Below, piece after piece: positions 11,388-21,480 of a stretch of 64,000 bases of DNA. Below the pieces are notes generated by a model. The model was not told the origin of the DNA. It did not search any database and worked only from the letters and a program-made list of their open reading frames with translations. The position numbers were made by a program, and so were the translations under genes. Source of the DNA: Podospora pseudoanserina (lineage: Eukaryota > Ascomycota > Sordariomycetes > Sordariales > Podosporaceae); the NCBI RefSeq assembly GCF_035222485.1, contig NC_085921.1:2418001-2482000 (forward strand), in the 5' to 3' direction. Numbering within the stretch: the first letter of the stretch is position 1; the number at the start of each line of letters is the position of its first letter.

Positions 11388-11710
11388 GAGACGACTGAGA
11401 CGATGACGGGGTGGTTGATGGGGTGGTTCTGGAGGAGGGGGTGAAAAACGGGTACGGGAGGCGTCTTAGTAACGGTGTTGTGGCTGGAAGTAAGCAACTT
11501 TGTCACTGGTTGGGGAATAGCGTCAAGTTTGTAAGGTTGGGCAACGGTGTCCTAGCAATAACAGAATGTGTGGTCATTCTGTCTTGTAGTCCACTTTTGT
11601 TTCTTTTATACGACCATTCATATACCCTGTGCTGTGCTTCCCTCTTGAGGCCCTTTCCCAAATGTCCCAAACGCCGACCAATGCGATATTTTCGTATTCA
11701 TCCTGTCTCC
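11388..11710. other. Convergent 3' intergenic region
   Basis: The 323 bp between the stop codons of EIS1 (+) and the KIN28-like kinase (-). It should contain both 3' UTRs and poly(A) sites. Nothing else is seen. Confidence 0.6.
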
Positions 11711-12979
11711 TTATTTCATAGCCCCAAAATCCAGCTTCCTCGCCACTTTGCTCCCCCTATCCTCCCCCTCCAAAACCCCATTCCTCCTCTTCAAATCCGC
11801 CCCCATCTTTTCTTCCCCCCCCCCGCTCTTCCTCGGCAAATCTTCCTTTCTCGTCGGCTTCGGCTCTGTCCTCCACCACCTGTGCTCCAGCATCTCCCTG
11901 GCCGTGATCCTCTTCTTCGGATCCAACGCCAACGTCTTGACCAACAAATCCACCCCCTCCGACCCCACCGCCCCGAACCGTCCCATGTACGCCTCTTTTC
12001 CCCACACAGGCGTCACCTCGCTGGGGACGGTATACTGGCTCAACTGCGTCACGCCCGGCCAGTTATCCTCCGTCGGCGTCCCAATCTGCTTGCAGATCAG
12101 CGCGATCTGTTCCACCTCTGTGTTGCCCGGGAGATACGCGGTTCGAATGATCAGCTCGGCGAACACCATGCCCACAGACCATATATCCACCGCGCCCGAG
12201 TAGTGCCTTGCGCCAAAGAGGAGCTCAGGAGGGCGGTACCAGCGGGTGATGACCGTGGCCGTCATCCTCCACCCCGGATCGGAGAACCCCCTCGCCAGAC
12301 CGAAATCAGCGAGCTTGACCTCCCCATCAGCGGCGATGAGTAAATTGTTTGGTTTGATATCCCTGTGCAAGACGTAATTCTCGTGGCAGAACCAGACCGC
12401 TCTCGTGAGCATGCCCATCCAGGCTTTTATATCCCCCGCGCCGTACCGGACCCTGTCGACGTCCTTGATGAGCATTTCCAGGTCCCCGAGGGGGAGGTAC
12501 TCGAGTACTAGATTCAAGTTTTGGTCTTTGGAGGAGAAGACGGAGTAGAGCTGGATGATGTTTGGGTGGCCGCGGAGTTCTTGGAGGTGCTTGAGCTCTC
12601 GGACGGCGTCGGGGGCGAGGCCGTCGTTGTATTGGGCTTGGACTTTTATCTTTTTGATGGCGACGAGGGAGGTTGGGTCGGAGCGGGAGTGCCCCAAGTA
12701 GACGTTGGCGTAGGTGCCTTCACCTAGTTTGCGGCCTTTGACGTATTTGCGCTTTTCGAGCTCGTTCATTTGTTCGATTGGGTCGAGGGTGAGGGAGGGA
12801 GGGGGGGTGGTGGAGGAGGAGGGGTCTTGTCGGGGGAGGGGGAGGATTGGTTTGGCTGCTGAGAGGGGAGCACCGCTTGGGGTGCCATTGCTGGAGGTTT
12901 GTTGAGAGGAGGGGGGTTGGCGTTTGTGAGGGGAGCTGAGGGATGGTTGGGGGGGGTGGACTAGGGGGGAGACGGCCAT
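11711..12979 (-). CDS. KIN28: Cyclin-dependent kinase of TFIIH, Kin28/CDK7 type
   Basis: Single exon, 422 aa. Residues 1-75 are a Pro/Ser-rich extension; the kinase domain begins near residue 77. Visible elements are the glycine loop GEGTYANV (86-93), VAIKK with the ATP-binding Lys109, the C-helix DAVRELKHLQEL in place of PSTAIRE, the catalytic HRDIKPNN (205-212), DFGLARGFSDPG (225-236), and the activation loop MTATVITRWYRPPELLFG. These patterns match CDK7/Kin28, the kinase that with cyclin H and Mat1 phosphorylates Ser5 of the RNA polymerase II C-terminal domain and activates other CDKs. The P+1 motif reads YRPPE rather than the usual YRAPE. The tail is Lys/Arg/Gly-rich, with KRRNG and KVARKL as possible nuclear signals. 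The start at 12979 is the first ATG of the frame. It is divergent from SFK1. Confidence 0.93.
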   Translation of the reverse strand: MAVSPLVHPPQPSLSSPHKRQPPSSQQTSSNGTPSGAPLSAAKPILPLPRQDPSSSTTPPPSLTLDPIEQMNELEKRKYVKGRKLGEGTYANVYLGHSRSDPTSLVAIKKIKVQAQYNDGLAPDAVRELKHLQELRGHPNIIQLYSVFSSKDQNLNLVLEYLPLGDLEMLIKDVDRVRYGAGDIKAWMGMLTRAVWFCHENYVLHRDIKPNNLLIAADGEVKLADFGLARGFSDPGWRMTATVITRWYRPPELLFGARHYSGAVDIWSVGMVFAELIIRTAYLPGNTEVEQIALICKQIGTPTEDNWPGVTQLSQYTVPSEVTPVWGKEAYMGRFGAVGSEGVDLLVKTLALDPKKRITAREMLEHRWWRTEPKPTRKEDLPRKSGGGEEKMGADLKRRNGVLEGEDRGSKVARKLDFGAMK

Positions 12980-13575
12980 GGTCGCGGTGGCGGTGGTGAG
13001 GTGAGGTTGTGGTCAGTATGTATCGTGGGCTGTTGGAAAGTCAATCTGGAAGGTCAATCTGGAGTTCAGCCTTGCAGTGGCCGTCTGTGTGTGGGGAAGG
13101 TGTTGATTCCATTAGGGCGGTGAAGGACGGGTGACAAAGCGTTGACAGGGGTCTGCTGTATCTTTCGATCCGCCAAGCCCACTATAAACCGGCAGAGCCC
13201 CCTCCCCCCTCCGCCCGTTGGAAGGGTCCACACTGCAGCGCCGCTGGAGTCACTGCGTCACCTCACCAGCATGGCCCTTCCTGACGTCACGCAAACCGGC
13301 AACGAACCATCTGGTCATGCTCCTGTCAACTCATGTCCCTGTTACACCACCACTTTGATAGCCAGTTCGGACTTGCAGCTTCCCGTGTTCCCGACAGAAG
13401 AGGTTTCGAGAGATAGGAGAAGAAAACACAGGCTGGCAGCACGTCTCTCTCTTGTCTGACCCTTAACTCCGGCCTTTTTTGAACACGCAAGCAAGCAATG
13501 CCGATGATGGGAACACGGCTTATAATACAGCTAAGAAGACGATGGTACCCCCATAGCCGCGTTGTGTCTCCTCGG

Positions 13576-13596
13576 TTTTTTTTTTTTTTTTTTTTT
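13576..13596 (+). repeat. Poly(T) tract
   Basis: A run of 21 T residues in the KIN28/SFK1 intergenic region, about 250 bp upstream of the SFK1 start. Confidence 0.95.
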
Positions 13597-13763
13597 GCTT
13601 TTCTCTCTGGTCCCGTATTGAATCGCCTTGGTTCCCACCTCTTGATTTTTCATCCCAGCTTTTTTTCCCACTCACTATTCAGAGTGTCACCCTCGTTTAT
13701 TGTTGAGGCGAGGTCGTCAACACCAACCAACACTTGGAGGCACCACATATCAAACAAACAAAC

Positions 13764-13765
<2 letters not shown>

Positions 13766-13796
<31 letters not shown>
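13766..13796 (+). repeat. (CA)n microsatellite in probable SFK1 leader
   Basis: About 15 CA units ending 50 nt before the SFK1 ATG, so probably within its 5' UTR. Confidence 0.95.
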
Positions 13797-13798
<2 letters not shown>

Positions 13799-13845
13799 CC
13801 ACTGTCCCATAGCACTAGACCGCTCACCACTCACAACCGCCCAAA

Positions 13846-14897
13846 ATGCGCCACCTCCCCTACCTCTCCTACTACCTCTACCCCATCCTCGCAGGCCTCA
13901 TCTGGCTAGCCACCCTCCTCGCCCTCCTCATCCACTGGCTCGTCCCCCCCGTCTCCCGAGCGCACTACCCCTCCATGGCAGCCTCCCAACAAATAGCCTA
14001 CATCTCCGACGTCGGCGCCTCAACACTAAAGCCCCTCTTCATCACCGGCTGCGTCCTCACCACTGTTTTCCTCGACATCTCCTTCGCGGCAGATTACTAC
14101 CTCCGCCACAAAGGCCGGTTGGTCCCCAACCAAACCCGGACGGAGACAGTCCTCGCCTTTCTCACCATCGGGTTCGCAATCATTGGAACTGTCGGGTTGA
14201 TTTTGCTCTCGGTGTTCGACACGGCGAGGTACCCGAAGCTGCACAATATTTTTTTGCTGCTGTTTATTGGGGGGTATGTGCTGTCGGCGATTTTTATTTG
14301 TTGGGAGTATCAGCGGTTAGGTCAACGTACGCCCCCCTCCTCCCCTTTCTTTGCCCTTCCTTTCCCTCCACTTTCAGGTTACTGACCTTGTGTGATGTGA
14401 TAGACTATAAACACCACCACCAACTCTCCACATCCTTCTGGATCAAACTAACATTTGTCATTCTGGAAATCTTGCTAGCGATCGCTTTTGTGTCATGCAC
14501 ATTCACCCAGCACTACAACGCCGGCGCGGTGTTGGAGTGGGTTATTGCTTTTATCTTTTCGGCGTACGTGTTTAGCTTTGTGGTTGATCTCTGGCCTGCG
14601 ATCAAGACGCAGCCAAACTTGAATTTGCACAACCCAAGAGAAAAAGGGATGGGGTTTGAGGGGAATGGGGGGCAGGTGGTGAATGGGAATGGATATGGGA
14701 ATGGGGATGGGAATGGGACGGGGGACATGAGGTATGTCGGGGCGAGCGAGATGGAGGAGGGCGGGGGGGAGAGTAGCGGGAGTCATTTGCCCATTCAGGG
14801 GTATGGGAATGCAGTGGGCGGTGGGCCGGTGATGGGGTTGACGGATCACAGTAGCAGGCCGGTGACGAGGGAGAGGGGGTTGGCCGGTAACTTCTAA
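13846..14897 (+). CDS. SFK1: Sfk1/FRAG1/DRAM-family plasma-membrane protein
   Basis: Two exons: 13846-14326 and 14404-14897 (975 nt, 324 aa). The GTACGC donor and GATAG acceptor join ...RLGQ to HYKHHH in frame. Six or so hydrophobic segments are visible: near residues 5-28 (PILAGLIWLATLLALLIHW), 62-80, 104-125, 135-155, then two in exon 2 (IKLTFVILEILLAIAFV and VLEWVIAFIFSAYVFSFVV). The arrangement, with an extracellular loop after span 1 and a soluble tail, fits the Frag1/DRAM/Sfk1 family. In yeast Sfk1 works with the phosphatidylinositol 4-kinase Stt4 and affects phospholipid asymmetry at the plasma membrane. The cytosolic tail has an Asn-Gly repeat and is Gly-rich. The coding strand switches from C-rich in exon 1 to very G-rich in exon 2. 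Confidence 0.88.
14680..14724 (+). repeat. Hexamer-like repeat encoding Asn-Gly tandem residues in SFK1
   Basis: Successive units of the type GGGAAT/GGGGAT within the SFK1 C-terminal coding region, translating to alternating Asn/Asp and Gly (GNGYGNGDGNGTGD). It is probably length-variable between strains. Confidence 0.75.
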
Positions 14898-15195
14898 TTT
14901 TCTGGGTTTAGCTATGCTTGGAAGGGAGTTTTAGTTGGGGTTCTCTGGTCTGATCTGTTTCGGGAGAAGAGCGGGGGTTGGATATGGTAGATGTAGATAC
15001 GATTCTGGTTTTTTGTTTGGTCGTGTCTGTCGGTAAATTGCATAGCCAAGAGCGCTTCTTCAGAACAAACGTTTGGTATGGCCGGAAGTTATCCCTTCGT
15101 TTTATTTTCGAAGTCTGTGAACCCATATATTGCCGTGGAGAAACGTTCCTCATACTCATCAATCATAAACATCACGCTAGTCTTCTACCGCTTAC

Positions 15196-18100
15196 TTACG
15201 CCCTCCCCTCGCCGTTCCTAATGGCCATCCTCCCCTCCGCCGCCTCGGCAGCCAAAAACCCCCTCGTCACCGGATCCTCCACCAACTGTCTATCAGTCCC
15301 CTGCTGCTGCCCCCTCTTCAAATGCCCAAACAAACAGCTCCACAAATCCTCCCCCTCCACCACCTCCCCCGCAATAACCCCGTCCCTCCCCATCAACCTC
15401 CCCAGCTTAGCCTGCTGCATCTCCAACCTATCCGCCTCTTCCAAATCCACCACCGCCACCACTGTCCCAGCCCTCTTTCCCTTTCCTTTGCCCTTCTTGC
15501 CATTATCATCATCCTGCTGCTGTTGTCCCCCCCCACCCCCAATATGCTCTAACCTCTTCCTCACACTCAAATCATATATCCCCTCCTCGACCGTCCCCTC
15601 CACCAGATACAACCACACCGTCGTCTCCTGCTCCTGCCCGATCCTGTCCACCCTTGCTATCGCCTGCAGTTCAAGCGCAGTGTTGAGCATTGGTTCACAG
15701 ATGAAAACATGGCTTGCGTTGACTAGATTCAACCCCGAAGAGTGTGCTCGCGCGGATAATAAAAAGACTTCAACGGAAGGGTCGGATTTGAAGGAGGTGG
15801 TGCCGTTGGGTTTGTCGAAGGAGGTGTACCCTATGTGATACCTCTTGCAAGCAAGAGCGAGGACTTCGAGGAATTCCTTGTATTGGGAAAAGATGATTGA
15901 TTTCGCTCCGGGGTCCGAACTCCGGAGCCAGAGGAGATGCCGGAGGAGGGTGTCGACTTTGGTTGTGTATGAGGGCCCGAAGGAAGGGAGGTCGATGGAT
16001 TTGATTTGGGAAAGCTTTTCTGGGTTGAAGGTGCTGTAGATTGTTGTTGTGGGTTGGGATGGACTGGTGGGGGAGGAGGAGGATGAGGGCTGATCGTTGG
16101 GACTGGACGAAGGAGCAGGGGCTGTTGTTGTTGACTCGGGATGGAGTTTGAGTTCCTGAGGTTTGAGACTTATGTCGTGGAGGTTGTTGGAGTTGAGCTG
16201 CCTCTTGCAGACGGGGCACTTTCTGTGGGCTTTCCACCAGAGAGTTATGCATTCTTTGCAGAATTGGTGGCCGCATACCGTCAAAACTCCGATCGAGAAG
16301 GTGGATTGGCAGATGATGCACGTCTTGGACTCTTCGGAGCCTGATTCTGTGTCTTTCAGGTGGATCACTACGAACAGTGTTAGCTAGAGATTCGACATAT
16401 AGTCATGATGAAGGGACTTACAGTATCTATGCTTGGCTTCAGCAGCTGCAAGCTTCCCCTGCAAAGTCTGCACTTGCTTGTCCGCCGTCCGAAGCGCCGT
16501 CTGAAGAGGTCCCTCCTCTCTAGAGCCCTCATAATCACCGACCATATCGGAAACCTCTTGAAGCTGACGATAAAAGGCCAACCGAGCATTGAGCGTATCC
16601 ATGCACTTTTCTGTCTCCTTCTCCATGGACGCAACAGCCTTCGCCTGGTCATTCTGGTGACTAGTTGTCGACTTGAGCAGTGCATCGGCAATCTCAAGCT
16701 CGGCAGCAGCCCTTGCACTTCCTGAAGCCGTGTCTTGTCTCAGCTTCAGAGTCAAACCTCGCAGCTCTGATACCACCCCTCTCAATGAACTGAGTGCCTG
16801 CCCCTCAACAAAAGGAGGCTTGATAGCCTGGCTCTCAGCAAGAAGCTGGAGGAGCTTTTCGGGAAAAGGTCCGTCTCCCTCAGCCGCCATCCGAGCAGCA
16901 ACTTTGGTCTCATGTTCCACCAAAAAGTTCTTCTGTCCAGTTACCGCGGCTGACCGGTCAGCAAGAGCGGTGCGGAGGACTTGAAGATAGACAAGAATCT
17001 CGTCTTGGAGCTTGGTCGATTGCTCGTACTCTTCACCAGTGACCTCGTCGTTATCTTCGTCGACCAGCGGTTTGAGAAGAAGCTGAATAACGTGCTCTCG
17101 CCATTCATCTATCTGGTTTGCTTGTTCGTCCAAAGCCCCGCCGATGTCTGTCAAGGCATCGACGATTCTGCTCGTCTCGAGTCCCGATTGACTGGGAGGC
17201 TTGAATTCAGGGATCTCGGCAAAATTTTGCTCGGCAGCCCGATGAGCCAAGTGCTCCATTAGCTTGGTAGCCTTCTTGTGGCTCTGAAGGTTGTGTTAGT
17301 CAGATCCCACTTTTTCCGGAAGAAGCAGAGTTGTGATGACACACCTCTTGAAGAATCTCCTTTCTGATCTCTTTGGCGCGGTCATAGCTTTCCACCTCGA
17401 GCTTCTCCAGCTCTTTGAACTCATCCGAGTCCTTCACAGTCGACGTCTCATCTGTCTTGATCGTAAAGTATGCATTTCCACAGAAGAACACAGCAGCATG
17501 CTGTACCTCCAAAGCAGAACGCAACCTGCGTCGAGCCTCACCGACCTGAGCAGACCAAAACTCCTCACGCTCCCCCTCATCAGTCTCTTCATCGTCATCA
17601 CTCTCTGATGTCGGGTTGCGAGGCTTTCGTGCTTTGCGTGCCTCCTCCTGAGCTTGTCTAAACTGTTGATGACATTCTGCAACCCAGCCATTGGCCTTAT
17701 TCAGCACCTCCTTCCACAAAGCCAACGCATCTCTCACCCGCTTCTGACATGCTAGGATTTGTCCACGTGCGAGCTGCCACTGAAGCAGGTTACGTTGGTC
17801 GGTCCTCATGGCTGCCTCACTCTGTTCCAGCATGGCTTCCAGAACCTCCATGACCGTCCGCATAGGCGCAGACTTTTGGCCCAACGCTCGACGATTCCGA
17901 CTCCCCACCTCGGGATGCAAAGCTGTCTGACGAAGTCGATCGAGAGCTACACGCATAGCATTCTGGACAGCGGGATCTTCAGGGTCCCAATCATCACTCA
18001 GCGGGTTGCCTTGCCTATCAAGACCGCAACTAGCCGTCAGTTCCTCGAAAAGACTCTGATAATGCTGTTCCTCGACAGCAGTAAAAGGCATCGTGATGAC

Positions 18101-19882
18101 ATAGCGCTTCTGAGGCGGGATCTTGATCTCGCTCTTGACCATGGATTTTGTGTGGCGCATAGACAGAAGTCGAAATAGCTCTCGGAATGACTGCTTATCT
18201 CGCCTTGAGATGAGATTCCATACCTTGCCAGGGACTGCAAAGAGGTCGTAACGGAGGAACAGAAGAAGACCACGGAGATCCTTTTGGATATCGTCCTTCA
18301 CTGGCGTACCAGTTACCCCCCAAGCATTAATCCTTGGAATTCGACGAGCCAGTTGCGCTGCGTTGGTACTCCAGTTTTCCACCATCTGGGCCTCGTCGAT
18401 GCACACTCGCCACCAAGAGACCTGTACAAGAGGGGACTTGACCGATTCATATTGTTTCGCGTTCCGCATCGATCGCACAGGCTCGTCAGAAGCTGCCCAT
18501 ATTTCAGTTCTTAGCACCTCGTACGTTGTGACTACAACATCCTGCTGAGCAAGGTACTCTGCTGAGAGTTCTTGGCCTTCTTTGGATGCTTTTCTGATTC
18601 CAGGATAGAACAGTACGTTGAGAGATGGTGCGTGACGTTGAATCTCCGAAAGCCACTGATCAAGCAGCGTAGTAGGCGTGACGATCAGTGTTGCCGATGA
18701 TGCAAGTAGCTCCCTCCCTAGAAAGTGGTCGTAGACCATGACATTGGTTTCCGGGCGAGGATGCAAAAGCATCAGGCTGATGACTTCCAGCGTCTTCCCG
18801 AGACCCATTTCTTCAGCGAGAATCCCGCCGGGGGGTCCCTCCAGAGCCTCAAATAAACCGGTATCTGTTGTGACCGCACCGATCAGGGGGCTCAAATAGA
18901 TCGTGTTGCCATCAACATCATGAGCCTTCGACCAAGAAATTGGTAACTCGGTCGAATCTGACGGCAGATTTGGCACGACACCGCCCACGCCGTTGTGTGC
19001 ATCTTGAGACCACCGTACACCCTCCCGCTTTAGCAACCACTGGACGGCTCTCTGCTGGAATGGGTACAGTTTTGCCTCTAACCGTGGGACCTCCATTTTT
19101 GAGACCTCTGCATCGAAGCTTTGCTTGTCTGGGACACATGCAGCCTCGTAAAAGTCTTGAGGCGACCATGAAAGCGAGGATAATTTATCCTTGGGCAGGG
19201 CCAGCTCCGGGTACCATGTCGAAAACACGATATTTCGAAGCGTCTCCTGTGGCGATGTGGCAGCCCTTTTGCTGCTCCAAACTGTAACTTGTTCATTCCA
19301 TCTGACCTCAATTGAGACCTCAAGACGGAGGCCTGGACCGCTCTGCTGGATGGACATGGCCACAGCGGTCCACAGACATCCTTCATCGCCGGGATCGACA
19401 CCTTGAGTATGAGCCACCTCCAACGCTGGTCTCAAGGTTGGGGATATTTCATCGCCTTGTAGCCGGAACGAGAGATGAAAGTTTGAGTTTCGGGATTTTG
19501 TCCGAGGTCCAATTATCAGTTGCAAATCGGACGAAGGGACGAATATCTGAGCCGATTGGGCAGTGAAGACCTGCAAGGCGATGATATTGCTGACATCTCG
19601 GGATGTGCTCAGTCCATTGTAGTCGAAATCTGGTGCGTCGGTAATGAGAAGCGACAGAGATTCCCGTGCTACTGTTATCACACCATGGCGTGATGTCTTG
19701 GCCCGTTTTGCAGGATGTTCTGAGCCCTGCTGATCCTTGGGGACCGACAGAGGGGCGGACCGAAGCTGCGTCAGAAACGCTGCAACATTTTCGCCTTCGT
19801 TGGCAGCATCTTCCGCGGAGGATGATTTCCTTGACCTTCTCGCAGCCAAGCTTTGCGCCCTTCGGCTGGCCTTTGGGGGCAT
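15196..19882 (-). CDS. IRC20: SNF2-family ATPase with embedded RING finger, Irc20/SHPRH-like E3 ubiquitin ligase
   Basis: Three exons: 19882-17345, 17283-16422 and 16367-15196 (4572 nt, 1523 aa; yeast Irc20 is about 1556). The start MPPKASRR at 19882 is chosen because upstream in-frame sequence looks untranslated. Exon 1 carries the first helicase lobe: Walker A GGILAEEMGLGKT near residue 350 and a DEAQ box (CIDEAQMVE) near 497, the variant typical of Irc20/SHPRH. Exon 2 is a long helical, coiled-coil-like insert. Exon 3 begins with a C3HC4 RING (CIICQSTF...CGHQFCKECI...CPVCKRQL, about residues 1148-1185), followed by the second helicase lobe (IIFSQYKEFL, LSARAHSSGLNLVNASHV, ARVDRIGQ). In yeast Irc20 acts in the nucleus in recombination, 2-micron and SUMO/ubiquitin pathways. 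It is divergent from mS41 and convergent with SFK1. Confidence 0.93.
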
Positions 19883-20733
19883 TCTTCCAAGATGAGTGAC
19901 GAGAGATAAGTTACTGCCCACCCCTACATAAGGAGGGGGCAGCTTCCGATGAAAAGGTTGCTGCCACCTGGTAAATTTCCATGGAATATCAGATCTACGG
20001 CAGGTTAGTGACATGAGGAGTATAAAACGGTGTATTGTCAAGCTCACGTGTGGACAACTGTTTGCCGGACTGGGTAGTCTCGAGAATATGTCCAGGTATG
20101 TGAGCGACGTTGGTTGCCTATGCGAGAGCAAAAGGTCAAGGGTGATATAAAACCGATTACCAAGCTGATGTCGTCTTCTAGCTGGGATGGACATATAGCT
20201 GGCTGGAGCAGCTTTCACGATGTGATGGCTGAAAGGATCGAATCGTGGACTGGCAAGGTCGCTGGGATGAAAGGTTATGCAGGATCTGGAGGAGTGTTGG
20301 GTCAAACGAGGAGAGCCAGGCAGGTCGAGGGGGGGCGGTAGCTTATAAGTGCCATATCAGTCCCAGTGGTTGAATTGCAGCCTTGCAAGTGGAAGACCCC
20401 ACCATAAGTTGAGATTGGAGCTCGGTGATTGGCTCATGCTTTGACCCCTCCAACCAGTGCCGCCTGCCAAGATCAGATTGTGGTCTGTGCGCTGGGACCT
20501 TGCATGGCAGTTGAACGGAAAAACTTTCGACTCCATGGAGCGCATTCGACCGACGAGAGGAAGTGATTGACTGCCGCCAAAGGACCCTTGAGGCTATCTC
20601 GACCGGGCGAGACCACATACTAGAACCGAATGTCAGGAGGAGTTGTTCCATAGGTTAGTTCCCCCGCCGCCACAGCACCTCCCTGGTACTATGAACCAAC
20701 CAGTCCAGCCTCCTAATTCTCTCAACAGCGCAC
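19883..20733. other. Bidirectional promoter region, IRC20 / mS41
   Basis: The 851 bp between divergent starts. The IRC20 frame stays open some way upstream of its ATG, but the translation has no domain-like character and includes intron-like splice signals. A CCAAT box in inverted orientation (GTGATTGGCTC) lies near 20426. No gene is supported. Confidence 0.5.
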
Positions 20734-21480
20734 ATGAATTCGCTACGACTCCATTCTGCCTTCGGGCTCCTGCTCCGACCTGCCGCTGCTGCCCCGGTTG
20801 GTGTTTCGACCGCTGTCCACGGACTCAGAGCCTTCTCTGCGACGACATCCTCACAATCCGCCGAAGCCGCCCCATCACCTGTTCCAAAACCCAAGACATG
20901 GATCCCGAATCCTACACCATTCGTCCCCAATGTCCAGACCTTCCTCACCCTGATCGGCCGCGATCTTAAATCACACGCCTCCAAATTTCCCTCATGGGAT
21001 TCACTTTTCAGCTTAACTTCTGAACAACTGAGGGAGCTCGGTGTGGAACCACCACGCTCACGGCGGTATCTGCTAAGGTGGCGGGACAAGTTTGCGAGGG
21101 GAGAGTACGGCATTGGTGGTGACTTGAAGTATGTCAAGGGCGGCAAAGCTATTTTGAAGCTGGTGGAGAAGGTCAAGAGCCCAGAGTTGAGGTTACGATA
21201 TGTGGTCAACGTGCCTGAGGGCAAGGAGGTGGAAGATCTCCCGCTCAGCCAACAGGTCAGGGCGAAGGGTTTCAAAGTCAGGGGTGTCGACAAGATCACA
21301 GGTCCATATGTTCTACCACTGAAGGGTGGTAGGGCAGCTGTGCTCAAGGTGACGGAGGGCATGTGGGAAGACAAGAGAGGACACAAGGTGGATGGCGGTG
21401 AGAGAAGACGGGCCGAGGTCCGCTTCAAGCGGGGTGTTGCCGAGCGGAAGGCCCGGAGAGAAGCTCAGGGTCTCTATTAA
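20734..21480 (+). CDS. FYV4: Mitochondrial small ribosomal subunit protein mS41 (Fyv4), IGR-motif protein
   Basis: Single exon, 248 aa. Residues 1 to about 36 form a mitochondrial presequence (Arg/Leu/Ala/Ser-rich, no acidic residues, ending LRAFSATTS). The mature part starts with the conserved stretch FVPNVQTFLTLIGRDLKSHASKF, which contains the IGR motif that defines this family, followed by ELGVEPPRSRRYLLRWRDKFARG. The family is a component of the mitoribosomal small subunit, named mS41 in structural work and Fyv4 in yeast. The C-terminal half is basic (RAKGFKVRGVDKITGPYVLPL, KRGVAERKARRE) as expected for rRNA contact. The length and presequence support the start at 20734. Confidence 0.9.
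   Translation: MNSLRLHSAFGLLLRPAAAAPVGVSTAVHGLRAFSATTSSQSAEAAPSPVPKPKTWIPNPTPFVPNVQTFLTLIGRDLKSHASKFPSWDSLFSLTSEQLRELGVEPPRSRRYLLRWRDKFARGEYGIGGDLKYVKGGKAILKLVEKVKSPELRLRYVVNVPEGKEVEDLPLSQQVRAKGFKVRGVDKITGPYVLPLKGGRAAVLKVTEGMWEDKRGHKVDGGERRRAEVRFKRGVAERKARREAQGLY

Larger units (their letters stand above)
12980..13845. other. Bidirectional promoter region, KIN28 / SFK1
   Basis: The 866 bp between divergent start codons. It contains a T21 tract (13576-13596), typical of a nucleosome-depleted promoter, and a CA microsatellite (13766-13796) that probably lies in the SFK1 leader. No coding sequence is supported. Confidence 0.55.

Noticed and set aside
17300-20305. Longer N-terminus for the IRC20-like protein starting upstream of 19882
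   Set aside because: The frame is open further upstream, but the added sequence has leader-like composition and contains splice-like signals; MPPKASRR is a more natural start.
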